This document shows positions 18,574 to 28,043 of a stretch of DNA of 64,000 bases, piece by piece. Made by a program: the position numbers and the translations under genes. Location: NCBI GenBank assembly GCA_963678275.1, contig OY782765.1, positions 4,216,001 through 4,280,000 of the forward strand. The letters are read 5' to 3'. This stretch comes from G963677445 sp963678275 (GTDB lineage: Bacteria > Bacteroidota > Ignavibacteria > Ignavibacteriales > Melioribacteraceae). The first letter of the stretch is position 1. Each line of letters begins with the position of its first letter. A model generated the notes under the pieces. It was given only the letters and a program-made list of their open reading frames with translations. It did not search any database and was not told the DNA's origin.

Positions 18574-18740
18574 GTGTACCTGACGGCACACTGATTTGTT
18601 TTCTCTCTTATTTTTTTCTACCAATATTTTGCCCCAAACGGGGCAATTGAAAATTGGTAAAAAAATTTTTTGTCCCGTTAGGGACAGCATATTGGTAAAA
18701 AAGACTAAAGAAAAAGTGAATAGTGTGCCGTTAGGTACAC
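18574..18740. repeat. 167-bp palindromic element, copy A
   Basis: Bounded by GTGTACCTGACGGCACAC and GTGTGCCGTTAGGTACAC, which are inverted copies of each other. The interior has hairpins TGCCCC/GGGGCA and TGTCCC/GGGACA flanked by ACCAATAT/ATTGGTA. An inverted-orientation copy lies at 39065-39230, and homology extends some 110 bases beyond the boundary. No coding capacity; MITE-like. Confidence 0.8.
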
Positions 18741-19187
18741 CATATTTATCCGCATGAAATAAAATGAAAAACCCGGCAGCCATCACCAAATCCGGCCATC
18801 CTACTCTTACTCTGATGTTTTAACACCGATACCGAAAAATAAAAAGGCAATAAGGTTGATTCCCGGGGAGGGAAATCCTCTGCTACTAAGGTTAAAAAAT
18901 AAAGAATAAGGTTTCATTTTTCTTTGCATCTTCGAGTGAGATAAAAAACGATTTGGATTACGACGAGATTAAAAATCATAATCATAGACTGGCGAAGTCA
19001 GAAGTAAAAAGTGGTCAGTGGAGAGTGAAGAGATAAGAACCAGAAAATTTTTCTTTGAGATAACTTCAAAATCCCCAAAAGTCCCGTCAGGGATTCTCCG
19101 CGGCGAACAGGCAGACAGAAATTACCGGTAAATAGACGATTAAATAAATTTTTGACATTTTGCGTAGAATTTAACTCCTTACAGAGT

Positions 19188-19319
19188 AATCATAAACTGA
19201 CCGAGCCAAAAAAATACACCTGCCCGGTGGCTGAGCGGAGTCGAAGCCACCGCCGCTGGTTTCGACTCCGCTCAACCACCGGCTAATAGATACTAAAATT
19301 TTGCCATTTTGTGTAGAAT
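19188..19319. repeat. Long repeat with 13-bp-arm hairpin, copy 2
   Basis: Direct copy of 18271-18405; the hairpin is at 19226-19280. The two copies flank about 780 bases that include palindromic element A. Confidence 0.85.
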
Positions 19320-19417
19320 ATGACTTATTCTGGAATTTTCTACACATTTAGAATATACTTTTCATCTGTTTTTGTTTAACCTGTTCAGATATCATTTTAC
19401 TCTTGCGATTTAATTAA

Positions 19418-19938
19418 AATATTCGGTTCTATGTGAAATATAGTGGGTAATTGAATTTGAGCCAGTGACAAACCAATTCGATCACTGAAAAAATTTTCTT
19501 TATTTCAAATACTTCCCGCTCTTTTTTTGTTAATATATCGGCATTGTACTATTTTTAAAATGATGCAGTTCAAGCGCCATTTTATGCATCTCCTACAGAG
19601 ATGTTTTTCAAATTATCTATAATATGCTACAATAATGGAACCTCTACAAGGTTCTTTTTTATCTTATTTGCCTTGTAGAGGCAATGATTATTGTAGAAAA
19701 TAGTCAATAAAACAACAACAATCCTTGTAGAGGATTCACAAACCATCCCCAGATAACCAAATCCTTTAAGACCTCCCAGGCAAAATTCAAGTCAATCGAA
19801 TATGATATTTATAGCACATCATTCATAAGCGCTGTCAGGCAAACCATATTTTGGCGCTTGTGTATCTGTTCAGTTACGTCGATTTGATAGTCGGCTGTTT
19901 TTTCATTACCCACTGGTTTTCATATAGAACCAAATATT
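19418..19938. mobile_element. 521-bp element with 34-bp imperfect inverted ends
   Basis: The left end (19418-19451, AATATTCGGTTCTATGTGAA and on) and right end (19905-19938) are inverted copies agreeing at about 29 of 34 positions. The interior (19540-19790) is a string of small hairpins such as GGAACCTCTACAAGGTTC, TTGCCTTGTAGAGGCAA and ATCCTTGTAGAGGAT, each built around CTCTACAAGG. The same string, inverted, fills the middle of the element at 55954-56517. No transposase. Confidence 0.55.
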
Positions 19939-20034
19939 CTGCCATAAAACAAAAGATAAAAATTTATAATGCCCATGTAAAAATATGTATATTTACCCTG
20001 CGTTCTGAAAGTAAATACTATAACAGCATATATA

Positions 20035-21117
20035 ATGAATAATCACAGGTTCAATCGTCTTGCTATTTTAATAACAGTTTTTATTTCAGTTTTAACAGGG
20101 ATGATTATAGCTGAAATAATAATAAGGGTAAATTTGTTTGGTTATATAAATATTCTTCCAAAGCTACGTAATCCATCATTATATGCCGACTGGCTGGATG
20201 AGGATTACTGGAAATTGGAGGCGCTAACGAATGATAAATATATTCCCCCGGCCAATCCTCATTCTCTTTTAGGCTGGACAGGAAATTTTGATTCCCTTTC
20301 TCTGCTTCATAATGATAGTAACAGCGCCGGTGAAAGAAAAGCTGTTTTATTATATGGCGACTCATTCGCCGCTGCGGTTACGGAAAACAAATTTCAGGAT
20401 ATTCTGAATGCCGATGCTGAATTCTCTCAAGATCATTATCTGCTGAATTACGGAGTAAATGGTTACGGACTGGGGCAGATTTACCTGCTGTTAAAAAATA
20501 CAATTCATCTTTATGATGATCCGGTTATTATTCTGAGTTTTATGACTCTCGACACGGACCGGTCACTAATGTCATTCAGAAGCGGGCAAAAGCCATTCTT
20601 CCATAACAGGAATGACAGTGTTGTTCAGGGAGATATAACCGTAGAAATAGAAGCGTTAAAATTCCTCGATGAAAATCCGCCCGTAATAAACAGCTACGCT
20701 CTGTCATTTCTTATGCGTAACAAACATTTGTCTCCTTTCTTTAAAATATTTAGCGGAGATGAAAACAGGAAAAAAGAAATTATAAAAGTTAATAAATACC
20801 TCATTAATCAGATTGTCACGGAGTTAAGGAAAAAAAAGCTGAAGTTTCTTTTTGTGTTGTTTCATCCTTTCAGGGACATGGAAAGTGACAGCACTATATT
20901 CAGCAAAAAACCTGACTGGAGAACAGAATTTGCAATTGATGAATTTAAGACCCTCGGGGCGCCTTATATTTCAGCGCGGGATATCATTCAGAAAGATGCT
21001 CTGTTAAAAGGAAAAAATGAAAGAAATCAATATTTTCTTCCTTCCGACGGGCACCCGAATGAAATTTATAACCGGCTTGTCGCTGAAAAAATAAAATGTT
21101 TTGTATTAAACAAATAA
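20035..21117 (+). CDS. Membrane-anchored SGNH/GDSL-type hydrolase
   Basis: 360 residues with an N-terminal membrane anchor (about 9-30). The SGNH blocks are visible: block I YGDSFAAA (nucleophile Ser about residue 108), a block II-like NYGVNGYG, and block V DGHPNEIYNRL, where the Asp and His fit the catalytic pair near the C-terminus. The catalytic part should lie outside the cytoplasmic membrane, as in O-acyl esterases or acyltransferases acting on polysaccharide or cell-wall sugars. Substrate not determinable. It stands alone between repeat-rich gaps. Start ATG at 20035 overlaps no other gene. Confidence 0.8.
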   Translation: MNNHRFNRLAILITVFISVLTGMIIAEIIIRVNLFGYINILPKLRNPSLYADWLDEDYWKLEALTNDKYIPPANPHSLLGWTGNFDSLSLLHNDSNSAGERKAVLLYGDSFAAAVTENKFQDILNADAEFSQDHYLLNYGVNGYGLGQIYLLLKNTIHLYDDPVIILSFMTLDTDRSLMSFRSGQKPFFHNRNDSVVQGDITVEIEALKFLDENPPVINSYALSFLMRNKHLSPFFKIFSGDENRKKEIIKVNKYLINQIVTELRKKKLKFLFVLFHPFRDMESDSTIFSKKPDWRTEFAIDEFKTLGAPYISARDIIQKDALLKGKNERNQYFLPSDGHPNEIYNRLVAEKIKCFVLNK

Positions 21118-22043
21118 ATTTTCCCAAGGCAAAGCTTAGGAAAATCCCCCGAAGGGGGTTAAACCTAATAGCCACGGGGAATTCCCCGTGGGAGCGGTTA
21201 GTACAATATTGAAATTCTGGCTCAGCCGGTTCATGGATTTTGAATTGCGGCTTGATTATCGGCAACATGTTATTAGCGGGCTTTTTGACAAATTTTGCTC
21301 TCCGGATTATCTTCAACATGTTGGTGTTAGTGTGGTGATAAGAGCCTAAAATGTCAGTGCAAGAAGTGGAAAGTCAGTTAATGGATAATTGACAATTGAT
21401 AATTTAAAATGACTCAGTTTTATATTTTATTAAAATATCCTGACAATCATTCTTATCCTTGCAATCCATTTTTTTTCTGCGTACATCAGCGCCGTGGGAA
21501 ATAATGCCCTGGTTAAAACGGCTATAAGGTTAAAATTTTTGAGGGTCTGCCATTGCTATTAAGGAACCCAAATTTGGAATAACAACAAATTAAAAAATTA
21601 ACAGCAACAATTTAACTAATTACAATCTATCGAAAATACTTCAAGGATAGTAGATTGGAATCCCCTCCCCTTAAGATTTTAAGGGGAGGAAGGGAGGGGT
21701 TTGAACTACCTTGAGATTTCTATAATCCGGTGAGAAGTCAAAATATTCGTAAAAAAATGACTGGATTTTTCTCTTAAATATATTCTTGTTGCCTGGAAGG
21801 TAAAAGATTATTCCGTAAAGAGTGAAATTCTCCGCGGCGAACAGGCAGACAGAATTAGTTTTGTTCTGACTCTGCCAGTCTATGGAATAAGGTTCTTTTT
21901 GTTTCATTTCAGCGAGAAAATTACACATAAATAAAATAGCCAAAGTGCGATAAATTTTTGAGCTCATGGAATATTTATCAATTGTCTTTTTTAATTGTTA
22001 ATTGAAATTTTGCCATTTTGTGTAGAATTTTACTTCCTACTGA
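21118..22043. other. Repeat-rich intergenic region, no gene supported
   Basis: Contains the motif CAAAGCTTAGGAAAA (also at 61928), CTCCGCGGCGAACAGGCAGA at 21830 (also at 19096), a block around 21410-21560 that recurs at 63105-63260, a CCTCCCC.../GGGGAGG hairpin at 21665-21700, and the dispersed CATTTTGTGTAGAATTTTAC motif near 22014. A reverse-strand open frame of 98 codons at 21671-21967 overlaps these repeats and shows no recognisable domain, so I do not call it. Confidence 0.5.
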
Positions 22044-22290
22044 CTATTCAATATTCTGCCGATAAAAGAAAGAAAATGATTGGTTATATTAAAAATACGA
22101 AAAATATCAATTGCCGGTTCAGTTACTCAAAACAATTCTATTTTGTTCAACACGGATAAAAAAAAGCGCCTGTCCGCAAATTAAAATATAGCGAATAAGC
22201 GCTTTCAAAATTATAAAATCCTGGTGCATCCTGGGGGGCTCGAACCCCCGACCTGCGGATTAAGAGTCCGATGCTCTGCCAACTGAGCTA
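22044..22290. repeat. 247-bp direct duplication, copy 1 (contains broken tRNA-Lys)
   Basis: Matches 23778-24024 with few substitutions: CTATTCAATATTCTGCCGAT at the left, the tRNA terminator hairpin in the middle, and the 3' 69 bases of tRNA-Lys at the right. Homology stops abruptly inside the tRNA, after GAGCTA. Confidence 0.9.
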
Positions 22291-22297
22291 TGGAGTT
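22222..22297 (-). pseudogene. tRNA-Lys(CTT) pseudogene, 5' acceptor strand replaced
   Basis: Identical to the tRNA at 23956-24031 from the CCA end through the D arm, but its first seven bases would be AACTCCA instead of GCATCCT, which cannot pair with the 3' strand AGGATGC. The acceptor stem is therefore lost while anticodon CTT and the T arm remain. It marks the end of the 247-bp duplication. Confidence 0.85.
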
Positions 22298-22552
22298 AGA
22301 GAAGGATAGGAACTTTTTTGATGACCATTTTGGTTTTTTGAGGTGTTTATTTAATGAAAAAGATCAAAAAAAGTTTGCCAAAGGAACAAGACACCCTCTA
22401 TAAACTGCCTGAGCTTCTTCATTAAAAACTTTATAAAGTTCCATGACGTGTATTTTGGTTTAAATCTTCTTATATTGTATTATAAGAAAATCATTCCAAT
22501 AATGTTATAAAAATACTATAGAGATGATAGGAAGATAGATATACTTTTAAGA

Positions 22553-22699
22553 ATGATCTACAAATCCAACAAGCAGCTTGATGATGTTTATCGCATCTCT
22601 GAGGATACGAATAAAAACAGAACAATCCTTCTGGATCTAGCGTTAACACACGCAATTTTAACCGAGTTGGAGATAGGAGATCAGCTAGTTATTCGGTAA
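22553..22699 (+). CDS. Possible 48-residue protein of unknown function
   Basis: ATG at 22553 to TAA at 22697-22699 gives MIYKSNKQLDDVYRISEDTN and on to IGDQLVIR. Composition is protein-like and the frame precedes the membrane protein gene at 22757 by 57 bases. The nearest purine-rich stretch (AGGAAG) is far upstream (about 18 bases) and no family is recognised, so the call is tentative. Confidence 0.25.
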   Translation: MIYKSNKQLDDVYRISEDTNKNRTILLDLALTHAILTELEIGDQLVIR

Positions 22700-22756
22700 G
22701 CGGATGGTTTAGAAATCAAACTAAAGATGATCGGGATATAAAAGGAATGAATTGTT

Positions 22757-23281
22757 ATGAAAAAAAGTTTAAAGTCATTAGTTGTGTCCATACTTGGGAC
22801 AATAATTGCTGGTCTGGCGTTGCAATACTTGACCCCAATACACATTCTCGATATTCTTCTGAATAGTGTAAAATATGTTCATTATATTCTGGTTTCCACA
22901 TCGATCAATATTATTACCATAATATTTATTGTAACAATAGTAATTCTGGTATTTATAATTGTAGTATATTTTAAAAGCAGATACGGGAATAACTTCAAGT
23001 ACATTGTACACGGCACCGATTCATGGGGATTTGACTTAAAATGGCGATACAATAAAAAGACAGGTGTGGTTGATGAATTACCTTATTGTTCAAAAGACGA
23101 CTGTGGGAAACAATATATCGTAAATTACCTTCCATCAAATTATGAAGAATATGCTGGGATGCCAGTATACCATTGTCCAATATGTGGTAGTTACAAGAAA
23201 AAATGTATTGATAGAAAACAGGTGGAGAATTTTCATGATGCTGTAACAAGTATTGTCGGGAAAAGGATCGGAAAATATTAA
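22757..23281 (+). CDS. Small membrane protein with C-terminal zinc-ribbon-like cysteines
   Basis: 174 residues. Two hydrophobic segments (about 8-25 and 45-72) precede a soluble tail. The tail holds YCSKDDCGKQ and YHCPICGSYKKKC, two cysteine clusters that could form a zinc ribbon facing the cytoplasm. AT-rich and without recognised homologs. It is the only substantial gene between the two copies of the 247-bp tRNA-containing duplication, so it may be cargo of an inserted segment. AGGAATGAATTGTT before the ATG gives a weak ribosome site. Confidence 0.55.
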   Translation: MKKSLKSLVVSILGTIIAGLALQYLTPIHILDILLNSVKYVHYILVSTSINIITIIFIVTIVILVFIIVVYFKSRYGNNFKYIVHGTDSWGFDLKWRYNKKTGVVDELPYCSKDDCGKQYIVNYLPSNYEEYAGMPVYHCPICGSYKKKCIDRKQVENFHDAVTSIVGKRIGKY

Positions 23282-23777
23282 TTTAAAAATTTTACACTCT
23301 GCCATACAAAAACACGAAGGGGCCTTGCGCACGGGGAAATCCATACCCATCTAAGAATAATTTTTAAACCATTAATTCATACCCAAATTATTTTTCCGGA
23401 AATGGAAATAGTCTAATCAATAACTCCGGAGGATTTACGTCTATCTGAAATTTGCCCGTCGATTGTTTATTACATTCTCTCCATAAAATATTTCCATAAG
23501 ATGTAAAAACCGGAACAAAATGGAATGGTTTGAGAAACCATCATAATTACAATCTTAAACATATATTGGCATGCAAGAAGCTAAGTAACCTGGGGACTCA
23601 TAGGACAAATGAGACTTTTTGTTATTTTATAAATACATGGTAGATTGATTGTCCTTCCGGTTTTTTGCGGTCGTTGAAAAAGGACCGGAATCTTATGCCG
23701 GTTAAATTGGACCTGCTACCGATGGTTTCGATTACGAGCGCCGCTTCGCTGAGTACGATTATTTAAATCGATATACT
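23282..23777. other. Intergenic region, no gene seen
   Basis: About 500 bases between the small membrane protein and the second duplication copy. No open frame or RNA gene could be supported. Confidence 0.4.
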
Positions 23778-24024
23778 CTATTCAATATTCTGCCGATAAA
23801 AGAAAGATAATGCCGGATTATCTTAAAAATACGAAAAATATCAATTGCCGGTTCAGTTACTCAAAAAAATTCTCTTTTGTTCAACCCGGATAAAAAAAAG
23901 CGCCTGTCCGCAAATTAAAATATAGCGAATAAGCGCTTTCAAAATTATCAAATCCTGGTGCATCCTGGGGGGCTCGAACCCCCGACCTGCGGATTAAGAG
24001 TCCGATGCTCTGCCAACTGAGCTA
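23778..24024. repeat. 247-bp direct duplication, copy 2 (at the intact tRNA-Lys)
   Basis: Partner of 22044-22290, separated by about 1.5 kb. This copy continues into the proper 5' acceptor strand of the tRNA. Confidence 0.9.
23892..23939 (-). terminator. Terminator of tRNA-Lys
   Basis: On the reverse strand AAAGCGC and GCGCTTT are separated by 29 bases and followed by a run of T, directly downstream of the tRNA. The same hairpin exists in the duplicated copy at 22157-22205. Confidence 0.7.
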
Positions 24025-24031
24025 AGGATGC
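23956..24031 (-). tRNA. tRNA-Lys (anticodon CTT)
   Basis: 76 bases with encoded CCA. Acceptor GCATCCT pairs with AGGATGC; D arm GCTC/GAGC; anticodon loop CTCTTAA with anticodon CTT; T arm GGGGG-TTCGAGC-CCCCC. The 27-43 pair is T-C, otherwise the cloverleaf is complete. Confidence 0.95.
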
Positions 24032-24071
24032 AGGGCAAAAATAATGAAAAAAATAGTATTAATAAATAGTT

Positions 24072-25058
24072 ATGTTATTTAGATTTATTTATCTTTTCCG
24101 GGTAAACTTGTCCCTATTGAACAAAATAAATAAACAACTGGAGAATGACATTATCAAAAATATAAATGAAAAAATAATATTCGCTCTGCTTTTTTTCTTT
24201 ATTATACCCGGTATTTATTCGGCACAGAAAAACAGGGTTTTTACCGATGATATGGGGTATGAGCTTTTTATTCCCGAAGTACCGGAAAAAATAATTACCC
24301 TCGCGCCAAACCTTACCGAAATGATATTTTCACTTGGTCTGGAAAACAAACTCACCGGGAATACAACTTACTGCAATTATCCCGCGGCTTCAGATTCCAT
24401 TAACAAAGTTGGTGATCTGCTTAATGTCGATCTGGAAAAAATATTGATGATATCACCTGATATTATTTTTATTACGGTTGAAGGAAATACAAAAGGTAAT
24501 TATGAAAAACTTAAAGAGGCTGGTTTTAAGGTTTTTATTTCCAATCCCCGTAATTTTGAAGGAATAAAAAAGACCTACCGTGATATATCCGGGATATTTA
24601 ATATAAGTGAAGTTGCTGAAAAACATATAGCTGAATGGAATGATATTGTTAACAGGATAAAAAAGGAAAGAGATACTGCAGAAGTAAAATCACTTTTTCT
24701 GGTTTCCATTCAGCCGGTAATGGCGGCGGGATGTAAGACCTATATAAATGAGTTCCTGAAGTACTGCGGCTTAGAAAATATCGCGTGCAGGACAGGTATG
24801 AATTACCCGGTATTCAGCAGGGAAGAGATATTGGTAAGCAATCCCGATATTATTATTATCTCAGGGATGGAAGAAAGTCAGATTAATATTACGGGGGTCT
24901 ATAGTGAGTGGGAAAATCTTAAAGCTGTAAAAAATGATAATGTGATAATAGTTGAGCCCGATTTATATTTCAGGCCTGGTCCGAGATTCACCGAAGCTCT
25001 GGAAAATTTAAATAACCGAATCAGGAGAGATTTTCATCCTCGCCAAATTCAGAAATAA
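24072..25058 (+). CDS. Periplasmic substrate-binding protein, BtuF/FecB-like (helical-backbone metal receptor)
   Basis: 328 residues. A hydrophobic export signal lies at about residues 36-50 (IIFALLFFFIIPGIYSA), unusually far from the only in-frame ATG, so the true start may be a non-ATG codon near residue 20-30. The mature part shows the helical-backbone receptor pattern: PEKIITLAPNLTEMIFSLGL, then KVGDLLNVDLEKILMISPDIIF and a C-terminal half ending in RPGPRFTEALENL. These proteins deliver cobalamin or iron chelates to ABC importers; no permease or ATPase gene is adjacent. The 3' end overlaps the convergent gene at 25021 by 38 bases. Confidence 0.8.
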   Translation: MLFRFIYLFRVNLSLLNKINKQLENDIIKNINEKIIFALLFFFIIPGIYSAQKNRVFTDDMGYELFIPEVPEKIITLAPNLTEMIFSLGLENKLTGNTTYCNYPAASDSINKVGDLLNVDLEKILMISPDIIFITVEGNTKGNYEKLKEAGFKVFISNPRNFEGIKKTYRDISGIFNISEVAEKHIAEWNDIVNRIKKERDTAEVKSLFLVSIQPVMAAGCKTYINEFLKYCGLENIACRTGMNYPVFSREEILVSNPDIIIISGMEESQINITGVYSEWENLKAVKNDNVIIVEPDLYFRPGPRFTEALENLNNRIRRDFHPRQIQK

Positions 25059-25260
25059 ACAGCTTCGAACAAAATTCACCTTTAAATCTTCCTGTCTCGC
25101 AGCAATTTTTGAAATTTTCTTTTAGCTTTTCTTTGTCACCGCAAATTTCGGAAAAGGTAAAATCATCCAGTTGAGCGCCACACTGTGTACAGAATACAAT
25201 TGTCCGCACAGGATTTTCACCGTTTACATTTACTTCTATTTTACGCGTTCTTTTTTTCAT
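25021..25260 (-). CDS. Small cysteine-rich protein of unknown function
   Basis: 79 residues from the ATG at 25260, which overlaps the end of the upstream gene by 20 bases; a longer reading from 25329 is less likely because the extension is out of character. Cysteines occur as FCTQCG, ICGDK, NCCETG and FCSK, suggesting metal binding. Probably translated together with the membrane protein upstream, which has a similar Cys-rich tail. The 3' end overlaps the convergent BtuF-like gene. Confidence 0.55.
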   Translation of the reverse strand: MKKRTRKIEVNVNGENPVRTIVFCTQCGAQLDDFTFSEICGDKEKLKENFKNCCETGRFKGEFCSKLFISEFGEDENLS

Positions 25261-25576
25261 GGCGATTAAAAACCGGTTCCCAGTGAATACCTTCACACGG
25301 AAGTTCATCAACAGTGGGATGTTTATCATGTTTCATACATAGTACGGCGGATTCATCAAAATGTTTGCATGTAGAACATAAAGTATCGGTCAGCACCGGT
25401 TTGTTCTTTTTTATAAACATTTTATACTGAATAACCGCCGGATGAATAATAACACCATAAACTGACATGCTGACTATCATCCACCAGAATTTGTATTCGA
25501 GATACTCCAGCAAAAGCCAGAGTGTGGGGATCAGAATTGCTGTTCTGATTAATCCCCAGTATATTATTGCTCCCAT
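25241..25576 (-). CDS. Small two-span membrane protein with cysteine cluster
   Basis: 111 residues. Two hydrophobic segments (about 3-23 and 29-48) are followed by a tail with CSTCKHFDESAVLCMKHDKH and a further Cys near residue 93, a likely metal site. Family not recognised. It precedes and overlaps the cysteine-rich gene at 25021; the pair may bind one metal ion or act on the same redox partner. Confidence 0.6.
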   Translation of the reverse strand: MGAIIYWGLIRTAILIPTLWLLLEYLEYKFWWMIVSMSVYGVIIHPAVIQYKMFIKKNKPVLTDTLCSTCKHFDESAVLCMKHDKHPTVDELPCEGIHWEPVFNRHEKKNA

Positions 25577-25721
25577 AAAAGAGTTATTTTTATTTGCAGT
25601 AATCTAAAGATAGCGACAGGATTAATCAATAAATAAATAATTGCCAAATCGTTAAATTGATTTTCTTTTTATATTAGAGTAAATTTGCTTCTGAATAATC
25701 AAAATATTATCGGAAAAACAT

Positions 25722-26798
25722 TTGAATCCATCAGACACCAATAAAGAAAAAAAGAACGAACAAAAGCCTGCCCAGGATCAAAATAAGCGAGCTCCCAGGC
25801 GGCGTTATATTTATCGTAAAAGGAGTAATTCGTCCAAAAGTTCAAAATCGGGACAAATAATTAAATTCAGATTTCGCAAACTATCTGTACTGGTTCCTTT
25901 ATATAATGAAGATGAATCGCTCAGATTATTATATAATGAAATAATAAAAGCGGTAAACCGTATATCGTGTGATTATGAAATTCTGTTTGTTGATGATGGC
26001 AGCACAGATAATTCCCTCGGAATTATTAAAGACCTCAGGAAGAAGGATAATAAAGTCCGCTACATAAGTTTCAGAACAAACTATGGAAAATCTGCCGCTC
26101 TCGAAATAGGCTTTAAGGCTGTTAAAGGGGATGTTGTTGTTACTATGGACGCCGATCTTCAGGATGATCCGGCCGAAATTCCCAACCTGCTTAAAAAACT
26201 TGAACAGGGTTATGACCTGGTATCGGGGTGGAAAAAAGTCAGGCACGATCCCTTTATTAAAAAGTATACCTCACGTTTTTTTAATTTTGTCACACAGATT
26301 ACATCGGGAATAAAAATTCATGATTTCAACTGCGGACTGAAAGCTTACCGTGTCGAAGTTGTAAAGAGTGTTAATCTTTATGGAGAGCTTCATAGATATA
26401 TACCTGTTCTTGCCGACTGGCAGGGATTCAGAATATCGGAAATAGCAGTAAAACACCAGGCGCGAAAATTCGGCAAAACAAAATTTGGGATTTCGCGTTT
26501 CTTTAAGGGTTCTGTTGACCTGATGACGGTGCTTTTTACAACACGTTATATCAAACGCCCTATGCATCTCTTTGGCCTGCTGGGAATGATAAGTTTTCTG
26601 CTCGGTTTTATAGTGAGTCTTTATCTCTCTATCGGATGGATATTTTATAATCAGCCTTTAAGCAATCGCCCGCTCCTTTTTCTCGGTATGCTTCTGATTA
26701 TTGTTGGCGTTCAGTTTTTCTCCATCGGTCTGCTCGGGGAAATTATGGTCCATAATTTTACTGATGATAAGGAATATAATATTAAAGATCAGGGCTGA
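25722..26798 (+). CDS. Family 2 glycosyltransferase (polyprenyl-phosphate type) with two membrane spans
   Basis: 358 residues, read from a TTG codon. The first 50 residues are a basic, low-complexity leader. The GT2 domain starts with LSVLVPLYNEDESL (about 52-65), then EILFVDDGSTDNS, MDADLQDDP (DXD-type metal site) and KFGKTKFGISRF. Two C-terminal spans (about 285-308 and 320-342) match the DPM1/GtrB-like branch that makes polyprenyl-phosphate sugars for transfer outside the membrane. A terminator overlaps the stop codon; glycosyltransferase and YfhO-like genes follow. Confidence 0.88.
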   Translation: MNPSDTNKEKKNEQKPAQDQNKRAPRRRYIYRKRSNSSKSSKSGQIIKFRFRKLSVLVPLYNEDESLRLLYNEIIKAVNRISCDYEILFVDDGSTDNSLGIIKDLRKKDNKVRYISFRTNYGKSAALEIGFKAVKGDVVVTMDADLQDDPAEIPNLLKKLEQGYDLVSGWKKVRHDPFIKKYTSRFFNFVTQITSGIKIHDFNCGLKAYRVEVVKSVNLYGELHRYIPVLADWQGFRISEIAVKHQARKFGKTKFGISRFFKGSVDLMTVLFTTRYIKRPMHLFGLLGMISFLLGFIVSLYLSIGWIFYNQPLSNRPLLFLGMLLIIVGVQFFSIGLLGEIMVHNFTDDKEYNIKDQG

Positions 26799-26816
26799 TA
26801 ATTCAGCCCTTTTTTA
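26791..26816 (+). terminator. Rho-independent terminator overlapping the GT2 stop codon
   Basis: AGGGCTGA-TAAT-TCAGCCCT followed by five T. The left arm contains the TGA stop codon itself. Confidence 0.9.
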
Positions 26817-26908
26817 TTTCCCTTCAAATCCTTTTCCAAAATCCTTTAATAAAGAGCGCTATTTTTCTTATTTTTACTTATTTAGTTACCTTATTAATTT
26901 GTGAAAAG

Positions 26909-28033
26909 ATGAAAATAGTTATTGTGTCGCCGGCATATCCCTACAGAGGAGGAATAGCCGGTTTTACCGGACAATTATTTGATGAGCTCATTAAAGAGCA
27001 TGAAGTTGATGTAATTAATTATAAAAGGCAGTACCCGGCTGTTTTTTTTCCAGGCAAAACGCAGTTTGAAGAAAATATTGTGGAAAAAAGGGTTACAGGT
27101 GAGAGGATTATTGATTCGGTTAATCCATTTTCCTGGATAAAAGCGGGAAGGCTGATTAAAAGAAAAAATCCCGACCTTCTTATTCTCGTTCACTGGATGC
27201 CATTTTTCGGGCCCTGCCTGGGGACTATCTCACGCGCGGCAGGGAAGGATATTAAAAAAATATCCATTTGTCATAATATCATTCCCCATGAAAATAAGCC
27301 GGGTGATAAAGTTTTTACCAGGTGGTTCCTTAATTCGGTTGATAACTATATTCTCCTTTCGAAGGCAGTGATGAATGATCTTTTGTCGCTAAAAAAGAAT
27401 GTAAATTATTCTCTCCTTTTTCATCCAGTATATAATACTTATGGTGAATTGGTAAAAAAGGAGGAGGCGAGGAAAGAGATAGATGTCACGGCTAAGAATG
27501 TTCTCCTTTTTTTCGGATTGATCAGAGATTATAAAGGTCTTGATGTGCTTATAAGAGCGGCGGCTCTGCTCAAAGTAAAACTTGAATTTACCCTCATTGT
27601 GGCCGGTGAATTTTATTCCAAAAAGGAAAAATATATTTCACTCGCGCAAAATCTCAAGATCAGTGACAGGATAATATTTCATGATAAGTATATTCCTGAT
27701 GAAGAGGTTAGGTATTATTTTTCGGCTTCCGATGTTGTTGTTCTTCCTTATAAAAGCGCCACCCAGAGCGGAATAGCCGGCATAGCTCAAAATTTTAATA
27801 AGCCTGTTATCGCCTCCGACGCCGGAGGACTCGCCGAAGAAATTGAGGGGGGAGTCAACGGACTGCTCTTTGAAAAAGGCAATCATATTGAACTTGCCGA
27901 AGCGATTGAAAAATTTTATAAAGAGGAGCTTGAAGAGCCATTTACAAAAAATATCCGGGATGAATCGGAAAAATATTCATGGAAAAGGTTTGTTGCCGGT
28001 ATGATGGAGTTAATAAATAAAAATCAGAGATAA
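26909..28033 (+). CDS. Family 4 (GT-B fold) glycosyltransferase
   Basis: 374 residues. N-terminal acceptor-side motif SPAYPYRGGIAGFTGQL, Rossmann-like second half with FFGLIRDYKGLDVLIRAA and the conserved E-x7-E region near VLPYKSATQSGIAGIAQNF...SDAGGLAEEIEGGVNGLLF. Typical of cytoplasmic GT4 enzymes that use nucleotide sugars for surface polysaccharide or glycolipid assembly. The next gene begins 10 bases after its stop, so the two are co-transcribed. Confidence 0.88.
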   Translation: MKIVIVSPAYPYRGGIAGFTGQLFDELIKEHEVDVINYKRQYPAVFFPGKTQFEENIVEKRVTGERIIDSVNPFSWIKAGRLIKRKNPDLLILVHWMPFFGPCLGTISRAAGKDIKKISICHNIIPHENKPGDKVFTRWFLNSVDNYILLSKAVMNDLLSLKKNVNYSLLFHPVYNTYGELVKKEEARKEIDVTAKNVLLFFGLIRDYKGLDVLIRAAALLKVKLEFTLIVAGEFYSKKEKYISLAQNLKISDRIIFHDKYIPDEEVRYYFSASDVVVLPYKSATQSGIAGIAQNFNKPVIASDAGGLAEEIEGGVNGLLFEKGNHIELAEAIEKFYKEELEEPFTKNIRDESEKYSWKRFVAGMMELINKNQR

Positions 28034-28043
28034 AGGAAACAGC

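Noticed and set aside
19851..20042. 63-codon open frame before the SGNH hydrolase
   Set aside because: Runs through the right inverted end of the 521-bp element; no family and no ribosome site.
21671..21967. 98-codon reverse-strand open frame
   Set aside because: Overlaps dispersed repeats, no domain or ribosome site.
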